A DNA stretch of 22,401 bases from a virus: the IMG/VR virus record IMGVR_UViG_3300025137_000328, positions 1 to 22,401 of that record, one strand, 5' to 3'. The notes below the pieces were generated by a model. That model was not told where the DNA came from. It saw only the letters and a list, made by a program, of their open reading frames with translations, and did not search any database. Shown here one piece after another: positions 1 through 5,134 of this stretch. The stretch's first letter is position 1, and each line of letters opens with the position of its first letter. A program made the position numbers and the translations under genes.

Positions 1-892
1 TGCCTTGTGCGTTCCTACCACATACTTTTATTAGTGCGTTTAATATTTTTTCAATCCAATCACTTGGTAAAAATTTAGTTGAACCATCTTCTTTGGCCAG
101 TGCATACATTTTAACCAATCCGATATAGATACCTTGATTGATTTCACCGCCATCTTCAGCACCATAATAAGTTTTTATACCGTTAAGAATACTTTCTAAC
201 ACATCAGCATCGCCTGTCATATCTATGCCTTTATATGCGTAATCAAAATGTGAGAAGTAGTGTTTGTTTGGTCCACATTTGCCAGATGATTTTCTAACAC
301 GTTTAGGTTCAAGATCTATTTCACATTTTTTAAACAGACTATCAACTGTATATGCAGTTTTTACTCTAGGATTGTTTCTGTCATTTTGTGCATCGGGATC
401 ATTGTTCCATCTATGTATTAGTCCTCTGTGTATCTCTTCTGTGCCTGCTCTTAGAATACCAGTGTCATTAAGTATTTCAAATGCAATAGCGTCAAAAGAT
501 TGATGAGAAGTTTCTACCCATGTCATTGGCACTGCTTCAAATCCTAATACCGAAAGTGCTACTGACGTGTGCTGACCGTCAAACAAATAGTATTTGCCAT
601 CTCTTTTTACTGCTGATGCTGGCCTCACAACTCTTGGATCAAATTTTTCGCATATTCTTACAACGTGCGATGGCCTTAAGTCTCTTTGCACAGAGTAATT
701 GAAACAAAGATCATCGTTTATCTCAACCTGAGTTATCCCCTGAGGCAGTTGCATTTCTGCATTTTTTTGTAAATCTTTAAGTCTATCTTTTGCTGTTTGT
801 ATTCTTGTTTTGAAATTGGCTACTTCTTCTTCACCCTCTTTGTAGAATTCATCTACCACTTCTCGAAGTGTCTTTACTGTTTTAGTCAGCAT
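1..892 (-). CDS. ParB-like domain protein, C-terminus cut by window edge
   Basis: Reading the minus strand from an ATG at 892 gives an open frame of at least 297 codons that runs off the left edge. GGAG at 897-900 lies just upstream of the ATG. After a charged, probably helical N-terminus (about residues 1-50), residues 55-125 resemble the ParB/sulfiredoxin-like fold: a QRDL segment near 69, CEKFDPR near 81, and the diagnostic DGKYYLFDGQHTSVAL at about 98-113, matching the DGQHR/GxxR phosphate-binding motif of ParB-like nuclease domains. The usual Arg after QH is replaced by Thr-Ser, so catalysis is uncertain. The remaining 170 residues have no motif I recognise. Such proteins in phages are often called ParB-like nucleases; here it is probably DNA-binding or a CTPase/nuclease-fold protein rather than a partition protein, as no ParA is seen. 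The domain call is fairly sure, the function is not. Confidence 0.75.
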   Translation of the reverse strand, partial: MLTKTVKTLREVVDEFYKEGEEEVANFKTRIQTAKDRLKDLQKNAEMQLPQGITQVEINDDLCFNYSVQRDLRPSHVVRICEKFDPRVVRPASAVKRDGKYYLFDGQHTSVALSVLGFEAVPMTWVETSHQSFDAIAFEILNDTGILRAGTEEIHRGLIHRWNNDPDAQNDRNNPRVKTAYTVDSLFKKCEIDLEPKRVRKSSGKCGPNKHYFSHFDYAYKGIDMTGDADVLESILNGIKTYYGAEDGGEINQGIYIGLVKMYALAKEDGSTKFLPSDWIEKILNALIKVCGRNAQG

Positions 893-919
893 TTGTCTCC
901 TTTTATAATACAAGTTACG

Positions 920-950
920 AGAATTATGTACTCAAAGAATACGTTCTCAA
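920..950 (-). promoter_or_regulatory. candidate promoter with tandem near-repeat before the ParB-like gene
   Basis: Two adjacent near-identical direct repeats occupy 920-935 and 936-950 (AGAATTATGTACTCAA and AGAATACGTTCTCAA on the plus strand). On the minus strand they carry TTGAGA (945-950), a 16-base spacer, and CATAAT (923-928), a plausible sigma70-like promoter for the ParB-like gene starting at 892. The repeat pair inside the promoter suggests a dimeric operator. This is inference from sequence only. Confidence 0.4.
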
Positions 951-984
951 TATGTGTACAATTATAGCAGATTAGTTAACAATG

Positions 985-1254
985 TCAATCTATAAACTTC
1001 TTACAAAGCTCTTTTGCTTGGTCATGCCAGTAGACACCGCTGTCTCTTAATTTTTCGTTAGCAGTTCTAAGTTTTTCCATCAGTCTATCAATTTTCTTTT
1101 TTTGTGTTTTCTTAATTACTTTACCATCTACAATAAGGTCTTCTATAATTTTTAATACAGTATCAATATCAGGACAGGTAATATCAGGCACCTTGGGGGC
1201 TTTTTTTCTAATAGCAGACCAAACTGATCTTTTTTTTCTGCGGTAGTTGAACAT
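985..1254 (-). CDS. hypothetical small basic protein, 89 aa
   Basis: This minus-strand ORF has a very basic N-terminus (MFNYRRKKRS), a middle segment with CPDID near residue 27, and a Lys-rich helical C-terminal half ending in a segment with Leu-Arg, Gly-Val-Tyr-Trp and a terminal charged helix. I do not recognise a named family. It lies downstream of the tmRNA gene on the same strand and has a shared promoter-like motif (1283-1302) just upstream, so it may be transcribed on its own or by read-through from the tmRNA promoter. There is no obvious Shine-Dalgarno site. The base composition, charge pattern and lack of a competing ORF support a real gene. Nucleic-acid binding would fit the charge but is not shown. 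Confidence 0.6.
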   Translation of the reverse strand: MFNYRRKKRSVWSAIRKKAPKVPDITCPDIDTVLKIIEDLIVDGKVIKKTQKKKIDRLMEKLRTANEKLRDSGVYWHDQAKELCKKFID

Positions 1255-1282
1255 TGTTCTATTATTTAAATTGTTAAGGAAA

Positions 1283-1302
1283 AAAATTAAGTGCTACTAT
1301 GA
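1283..1302 (-). promoter_or_regulatory. shared promoter-like motif (copy 1)
   Basis: The minus strand reads TCATAGTAGCACTTAATTTT. Nearly the same 20-base block occurs upstream of the PAAR gene (3970-3989) and of nrdA (7604-7623), each time before a minus-strand gene. The TATA(A/G)T part looks like a -10 element, and the AGCA(C/G)TT that follows would lie around the transcription start. Here it would serve the 89-aa gene starting at 1254. Confidence 0.45.
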
Positions 1303-1312
1303 TAGTAATAAT

Positions 1313-1340
1313 GCAACTTTTCTGTTGCGAGGAAAGTTGC
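1313..1340 (-). terminator. hairpin at the 3' end of the tmRNA gene
   Basis: Perfect 8-bp arms GCAACTTT (1313-1320) and AAAGTTGC (1333-1340) enclose a 12-base loop that itself contains GTTGC, able to pair alternatively with the left arm. It lies about 20 bases after the tag stop codon. No T-run follows on the minus strand, so it may be a late tmRNA pseudoknot/stem or processing signal rather than an intrinsic terminator. Confidence 0.35.
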
Positions 1341-1615
1341 CAACCCCAGAGTTTAGTGGACTAGGCCGCTAATCTCAATTCAGATGTGCTTGTTGGCATT
1401 ACTACCAAGTCAGCAAATCTTAATGCTTTTTTGTTTGCATTTAAAAACTGGCCGTTACCCCGTACCATTGGAAGCTCTCCACAAACTTTTAGACGTCAAT
1501 CGATACCATTACACCCCCGAAAGGGATTACATAAGCCACCTGCCTAGTCATGGTGGAGGTGACCGGAGTCGAACCGGTGTCTTGCCCGTTTATTACTTTT
1601 GCTTCAACAAACTTA
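1313..1615 (-). ncRNA. ssrA: permuted two-piece tmRNA
   Basis: On the minus strand the acceptor piece comes first: a T-arm ACCGG-TTCGACT-CCGGT followed by CACCTCCACCA with CCA at 1551-1553. After about 32 intervening bases the 5' end of the coding piece follows, GGGGGTG at 1512-1518, which pairs with CACCTCC of the acceptor piece (7 bp with one G-U); next comes GGTATCGATTGACG, like the conserved tmRNA GGATTCGACGG region. P2-like pairing is visible: GTCT and GTTTGT in the coding piece match AGAC and ATAAAC in the acceptor piece. The tag frame opens at resume codon GCA (1436-1438) and ends at TAG (1361-1363): 25 residues, beginning ANKKALRFAD and ending ELRLAA, a protease-type degron. This order, acceptor before coding half, is the circularly permuted form known from alphaproteobacteria. 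tmRNA rescues stalled ribosomes and tags their products. The outer limits are approximate. Confidence 0.9.
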
Positions 1616-1620
1616 ACAGT

Positions 1621-1649
1621 ATTTAAACACAGGTTGACCAAAAAGTCAA
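1621..1649 (-). promoter_or_regulatory. candidate tmRNA promoter
   Basis: The minus strand shows TTGACT (1644-1649), a 17-base spacer, and TTAAAT (1621-1626). Transcription would start near 1614, giving an acceptor RNA of about 64 bases up to the CCA at 1551, a sensible size for a permuted tmRNA. The element overlaps the oppositely directed promoter of the bL12 operon. Confidence 0.55.
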
Positions 1650-1662
1650 ACTGTATTATAAT
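1634..1662 (+). promoter_or_regulatory. promoter of the 89-aa / 40-aa / bL12 operon
   Basis: TTGACC (1634-1639), a spacer of exactly 17 bases, and a perfect TATAAT (1657-1662) form a near-consensus sigma70 promoter. The start point would fall at about 1669, at the ATG (1668-1670) of the first gene, so the transcript would be essentially leaderless. Its -35 box and that of the tmRNA promoter form an inverted repeat (TTGAC-CAAAAA-GTCAA, 1634-1649). Confidence 0.7.
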
Positions 1663-1667
1663 GAATT

Positions 1668-1937
1668 ATGGACGCAGAAAAACAAAAAATACAAAAAGCA
1701 TTTCAACCATTAATAGACGCAAAAGGTAAACGTAAACTTTCAATGAGAATTACTGATTTAAAAGAATATGATGAGACTAAAGAAGGATTATCATTTAAAA
1801 AAATTATTAAAAGTATACAATCCGGATTACCAAAAGGCACAAAAGAAGTAAGTGTTGAATACACAAATAGAAAAGGCCAAAAGATTGAGAGAATGGTCAA
1901 AATTCCTATTGGACGTAAAAAGAAGCTTTCTAGATAA
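1668..1937 (+). CDS. hypothetical protein, 89 aa, first gene of bL12 operon
   Basis: This small, Lys-rich protein (MDAEKQKIQK start) has a helical N-terminal part, a central segment with DLKEYDETKEG at about 30-40, and a strand-like C-terminal part (EVSVEYTNRKGQK) ending in a very basic tail, GRKKKLSR. I recognise no family. The ATG sits 5 bases after a TATAAT, so translation would start from a nearly leaderless message; there is no Shine-Dalgarno site. It is followed by a 40-aa ORF and bL12 on the same strand, so it is probably co-expressed with bL12 and may also act on translation. That role is guilt by association only. The basic tail would fit RNA or ribosome binding. Confidence 0.65.
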   Translation: MDAEKQKIQKAFQPLIDAKGKRKLSMRITDLKEYDETKEGLSFKKIIKSIQSGLPKGTKEVSVEYTNRKGQKIERMVKIPIGRKKKLSR

Positions 1938-1946
1938 ATTAGTTAT

Positions 1947-2069
1947 ATGAACATAAAAAGACTAATTGTTAGACTAAGAATGTGGTATGCAGACATAAGA
2001 GGACACCATGGCAAACGTTGGGACTATGAACCAGGTGAATGGTACATGGGTCGTCACAAAAGGAAATAA
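1947..2069 (+). CDS. hypothetical micro-protein, 40 aa
   Basis: A short ORF (ATG 1947-1949, TAA 2067-2069) fills the gap between the 89-aa gene and bL12. It encodes an Arg/Trp/Tyr-rich peptide starting MNIKRLIVRLRMWYADIRG and containing WDYEPGEWYMGRHK, an aromatic-rich segment that does not look like random translation. It begins 9 bases after the previous stop and ends 2 bases before the bL12 ATG. The bL12 ribosome binding site (AGGA at 2061-2064) lies in its last codons, so translation of the two is likely coupled. Family unknown. The evidence that it is real is the tight fit in the operon and the amino-acid pattern. Confidence 0.55.
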   Translation: MNIKRLIVRLRMWYADIRGHHGKRWDYEPGEWYMGRHKRK

Positions 2070-2071
2070 CA

Positions 2072-2437
2072 ATGGCAGACATTAACTCAATAGTAAAAGA
2101 ATTAGGGCAATTAACACTACAAGAAGCGGCAGATCTTGCCAATATGCTTGAAAAAGAATGGGGAGTTACAGCGTCAGCAGGAGTAGTAGCGCCACCAGTA
2201 GCAGGTACTCCAGCAGAAGCCAAGTCTACAGCAACAGTAATGATAACTGGATTTGCTGATGGCAAAAAAATAAGTGTACTTAAAAAGGTTAAAGAAATAC
2301 TAGGACTAGGCTTGTTAGAAGCCAAGAACTTTGTTGAAGGCTTACCCAAAGCAGTCAAGGAAGACATTGATAAATCTGAAGCTGAAGAGATGAAAAAAGC
2401 TCTTGAAGCCGAAGGTGCCTCAATTGAATTAAAATAA
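2072..2437 (+). CDS. rplL: ribosomal protein bL12 (L7/L12), phage-borne
   Basis: The 121-aa protein aligns along its full length with bacterial bL12. It has an N-terminal dimerisation/bL10-binding helix pair (MADINSIVKELGQLTLQEAADLANMLEKEW), a short Ala/Pro/Val hinge (about 33-52) and the C-terminal factor-binding domain with KKISVLKKVKEILGLGLLEAKNFVE and the ending EAEGASIELK. The ATG at 2072 is chosen over an upstream in-frame codon at 2039 because it gives the canonical MADI start and has AGGA about 8 bases upstream. bL12 forms the ribosomal stalk that recruits EF-Tu, EF-G and other GTPase factors; phage copies are known from marine phage genomes and could replace host stalks during infection. 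The hinge is short but within normal variation. It converges with the next minus-strand gene with no gap. Confidence 0.95.
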   Translation: MADINSIVKELGQLTLQEAADLANMLEKEWGVTASAGVVAPPVAGTPAEAKSTATVMITGFADGKKISVLKKVKEILGLGLLEAKNFVEGLPKAVKEDIDKSEAEEMKKALEAEGASIELK

Positions 2438-3655
2438 TTAACTTAAACTATCTATAGATTGTTGTGTAGTAATTTCAATTTTTACAAGCTCTCGATCATT
2501 ATTATTCATATTTTCTAAAAGAGAGTTGCTCAAAGCAAATGTAGTTTTGTTTCTTTTGTCAATTTTAAGCACATCACAAGCATCTTCAATTATTTCTTCA
2601 CTTGTTTTGCCTTGTGTTTTAAGCACAGTTGCTAGTCTGATATCTTTGGTGGCCTTGTTGGCTACAGAATCTATATCTTGAAAGTCAACTACATCTGGTA
2701 AACCTTTTAATTTAAGCACTTCTTCTATTTTAGAATCAAGAGAACTATCAATAATATCTGAATAAAGTGGATTTAATAACGATTGTCTTTTTGCAAAATT
2801 TTCAAAGTATTCTTTAAAACTTTTATTGTTTGATGTTCTTATTATGAGACTTCTTACTGCATCGTCTGTGGCTAAATTTACGTAAACACTTATATTAGCT
2901 AGTGCATCTTCATATGTTCTTATTGTTCCTAGATTTGCTATCTCTAATGCTATTTGATCTACTACAATTTTTCTGCCATTAATAAGATCTGTACGATATG
3001 AAGTGTAGGCGTTGCCGGCTAATACTGCGTTAAAATTGTTTGCGGCAGTAACGTACGCCGCTCTAAGGCTGTTAAAACTGGTGTTATTGGCATCAGTACT
3101 GCCATCTAATGTTGTAAGAAAATTGTTTAAGTTTGTGATAGCAGTTTGAAAAGCTGTATCTGTTGACAAAGTTTTGTCAGTGATTTGTACAACAGCTTTA
3201 CGCAAAGTTTCCATTGCTGTGCCTAATGTGCCATCAACTGTGCCAAAATGTCCTGGTATTCCTTTGTTTATTGAATCTGCTGTGTAACCATATAGAAATG
3301 GTATAGTACTAATAAATCCTTGCACTGATTGTACATGATCTAAAAATGTACCTGTGTTAGGACGATCGTCATTTAAATCCTGTTGTCCTAATACACCTGT
3401 AAAAATTTTTTGTGTGTGCAATGATAAGTCTTCTAAAACCCTACCTAGATTCAAATATTCGTGAGTAGCAAGGTCATTGGCTAAATCGTTTTTTTGACTT
3501 CCAGTAAGAACTGTGCTGGTATCTATTTTTTGTGCTAGTAATCTTGATTTTGCCACCCACCCTACATTAACAACAGCAATTAAATTGTCAATGCCTTTGT
3601 TATCAAATTCTGGTTGGTTTTCTGCTAAAGTTTTTAATCCTTGATTTACTGACAT
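2438..3655 (-). CDS. probable virion (baseplate/tail-associated) protein, 405 aa
   Basis: The ORF starts at an ATG directly abutting the TAG of the PAAR gene, with an excellent AGGAGG inside the end of that gene, so the two are translationally coupled. The product is rich in Asn, Thr, Ala and Leu, almost lacks Cys, and has a long alpha-helical middle. There is no signal peptide or membrane segment and no catalytic motif that I can see. Coupling to a PAAR spike-tip protein suggests a baseplate, spike or tail-fibre-attachment component of the virion. No family is recognised. The C-terminal part (from about residue 290) has several charged helices with DVVDFQDIDS and may form a separate domain. 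The stop codon lies immediately next to the bL12 stop on the other strand. Confidence 0.6.
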   Translation of the reverse strand: MSVNQGLKTLAENQPEFDNKGIDNLIAVVNVGWVAKSRLLAQKIDTSTVLTGSQKNDLANDLATHEYLNLGRVLEDLSLHTQKIFTGVLGQQDLNDDRPNTGTFLDHVQSVQGFISTIPFLYGYTADSINKGIPGHFGTVDGTLGTAMETLRKAVVQITDKTLSTDTAFQTAITNLNNFLTTLDGSTDANNTSFNSLRAAYVTAANNFNAVLAGNAYTSYRTDLINGRKIVVDQIALEIANLGTIRTYEDALANISVYVNLATDDAVRSLIIRTSNNKSFKEYFENFAKRQSLLNPLYSDIIDSSLDSKIEEVLKLKGLPDVVDFQDIDSVANKATKDIRLATVLKTQGKTSEEIIEDACDVLKIDKRNKTTFALSNSLLENMNNNDRELVKIEITTQQSIDSLS

Positions 3656-3952
3656 CTATCCTCCTACAAATACGTTAGGTGATCCTTGAACAACTCTGGT
3701 GCAAGTTCTATCGCCAACTCTGCCTACTCTTGTGCCTTCAGCAAATACTGATCTTGTTGAAGCTCTTAATGAAGCTGAATGTGGACAACAACAAACAGGA
3801 CACTTGCAAGGTTTTAGATGCACTGTGTTTGCGTGTCCATCACCAGATACAGGTATGCCATTTGCAAATACAGATCGAAATGCACCCTTACGTTTAGGTC
3901 CTGAACAATGCACTGCTTCTCTGTCACCTTTTCTAGCTATTGGTCTTGTCAT
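3656..3952 (-). CDS. PAAR-domain spike-tip protein
   Basis: The 98-aa protein has the PAAR layout: N-terminal RPIARKGDREAVHCSG, then two copies of a RSVFA(N/E)G-V-x-GD unit (residues 27-39 and 68-82) around the central loop, the second ending in GDRTC. The loop carries a dense Cys cluster, C49, C51, C54-C56 and H58, plus C16 and C84. PAAR proteins cap the cell-puncturing spike of phage tails (T4 gp5.4) and T6SS, holding a metal ion at the tip; the Cys/His cluster suggests zinc or iron binding, richer in Cys than the usual three-His-one-Cys site. It is followed without a gap by the 405-aa gene. A T4-late-like box CATAAATA ends 5 bases before the ATG, and a shared promoter motif lies a little further up. 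Confidence 0.85.
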   Translation of the reverse strand: MTRPIARKGDREAVHCSGPKRKGAFRSVFANGIPVSGDGHANTVHLKPCKCPVCCCPHSASLRASTRSVFAEGTRVGRVGDRTCTRVVQGSPNVFVGG

Positions 3953-3957
3953 GTCAA

Positions 3958-3965
3958 TATTTATG
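3958..3965 (-). promoter_or_regulatory. T4-late-like promoter box before the PAAR gene
   Basis: The minus strand reads CATAAATA, one change from the T4 late consensus TATAAATA and identical to the box before the structural cassette (18408-18415). It sits only 5 bases from the PAAR ATG, so a transcript from it would be nearly leaderless. Confidence 0.4.
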
Positions 3966-3969
3966 GAGT

Positions 3970-3989
3970 AAAATTAACTGCTACTATAA
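3970..3989 (-). promoter_or_regulatory. shared promoter-like motif (copy 2)
   Basis: The minus strand reads TTATAGTAGCAGTTAATTTT, matching the blocks at 1283-1302 and 7604-7623. It lies in the nrdB-PAAR gap and would start transcription about 20 bases before the PAAR ATG. No convincing -35 element is visible. Confidence 0.45.
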
Positions 3990-4019
3990 TGATGTTGATC
4001 TAACGTATGAATTGTAATG

Positions 4020-5120
4020 CTACAATTTGAATTTGGAGAATTGACCTTTTTTGACGTCTTGTTTTACACCGCCAACAATATAGCTTTCAACTTCTGTTTC
4101 TTGTGGTGCGACTTGCATACCTTTTGAACTTAACCAGTGTTGTGTCCATGGTAATGGATTTTGTGATGCTGACACATCGTATATTGGGTCATATCCCAAT
4201 GCTCTCAATCTCTTGTTGGCAATCCATTCTACATAGTTGCCCAACAGTTTCTCATTAAGTCCTATGATAGAACCATCTTTAAACAGATACTTGGCCCATG
4301 CTTTTTCTTCTTCAACACAATCTTTAAACATTTGAATAACAAGTTTATCTGTACCTTTCATTGCTTTGGTCATTTCAGTATCATCACCTTTTTGCCATGC
4401 TTTGATGACGTGTGTAGATAGATTTAAGTGTGTTGCTTCGTCTCTTGCAATTAATGAAAGTATTTTTGCTGAACCTTCCATAAGTTTCAGTTCACCAAAT
4501 GCAAATGTACAAGCAAACGATACATAAAAACGTAAACCTTCTAATAGGTTAACAGTGTTCATTGCTAGGTAAAGTTGTTTTTTGAGATCAATCATGTCAA
4601 TTTTTTTACCTACTGCATAATCTAATGCCATTTTACCAAACTTGTCGTACTCACCAGTAACACTTTTTGCTCTCTTTAGAATTTCTTTGTCTTCTAGTAT
4701 TGTGTCAAAAACCTCTGTAGGATCACTGTAAACGTTCTTCATTATGTGTGTGTAAGAACGAGAGTGTATAGTTTCAAAAAAATCCCACGTCACTATGCAA
4801 CCTTCTAGTTCTGGATTGCTAACGTATGGCAAGAACATAAGACTTGGACCTCTGCCTTGCACACTGTCTAATAGTGTTTGGTATTTTAAATTACTTGTGA
4901 ATATGTGTTTTTGTTCTGGTCTAAAGTTCATGAAGTCTGCTCTATCTTTTTGCAGTGATACCTCTTCTGGTCTCCAGAAGTAACCGATCATTGTTTGATT
5001 TAGTTTGTCAAACTGTGGATATTTAAAGTCGTCGTATCTTTGTATACCACCATCCTCACCAAAAAACATAGGTTGTTTAGTGAAGTCAACTTTATTTTGA
5101 TTAAAAACTGTTTTTGCCAT
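4020..5120 (-). CDS. nrdB: class Ia ribonucleotide reductase, beta (radical-generating) subunit
   Basis: The 366-aa protein matches E. coli/T4 NrdB throughout. The diiron ligands are all present: D85 (LLDSVQGR), E116 and H119 (WDFFETIHSRSYTHI), E194 (NLLEGLRFY), E228 and H231 (IARDEATH). The radical tyrosine is Y123. NrdB houses the diiron-tyrosyl radical cofactor that NrdA needs to reduce ribonucleoside diphosphates to deoxy forms for phage DNA synthesis. The C-terminal tail, which docks on NrdA, ends in GQFSKFKL. The gene starts 14 bases after the nrdA stop and is presumably transcribed from the nrdA promoter; no clear Shine-Dalgarno site is present. Length is close to that of the family. 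Nothing is missing and the enzyme should be active. Confidence 0.97.
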   Translation of the reverse strand: MAKTVFNQNKVDFTKQPMFFGEDGGIQRYDDFKYPQFDKLNQTMIGYFWRPEEVSLQKDRADFMNFRPEQKHIFTSNLKYQTLLDSVQGRGPSLMFLPYVSNPELEGCIVTWDFFETIHSRSYTHIMKNVYSDPTEVFDTILEDKEILKRAKSVTGEYDKFGKMALDYAVGKKIDMIDLKKQLYLAMNTVNLLEGLRFYVSFACTFAFGELKLMEGSAKILSLIARDEATHLNLSTHVIKAWQKGDDTEMTKAMKGTDKLVIQMFKDCVEEEKAWAKYLFKDGSIIGLNEKLLGNYVEWIANKRLRALGYDPIYDVSASQNPLPWTQHWLSSKGMQVAPQETEVESYIVGGVKQDVKKGQFSKFKL

Positions 5121-5134
5121 ATTTTAATATTGAT

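Noticed and set aside
264-702. Two plus-strand ORFs antisense to the ParB-like gene
   Set aside because: Hydrophobic low-complexity translations opposite a convincing gene; no start signals.
1551-1592. Isolated tRNA 3' half (T-arm plus CCA)
   Set aside because: No matching 5' half lies upstream on the minus strand; the partner acceptor strand lies downstream at 1512-1518, as in a permuted tmRNA.
1384-1626. 80-aa plus-strand ORF
   Set aside because: It is antisense to the tmRNA gene and explained by its structure; the translation shows no protein-like pattern or start signal.
2039-2071. Upstream start for bL12
   Set aside because: The bL12 family starts MADI at 2072, with AGGA at the right distance; the upstream part belongs to the 40-aa ORF in another frame.
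3679-3971. Plus-strand ORFs opposite the PAAR gene
   Set aside because: Their repeat-like sequence mirrors the PAAR repeats on the other strand, which have clear domain logic.
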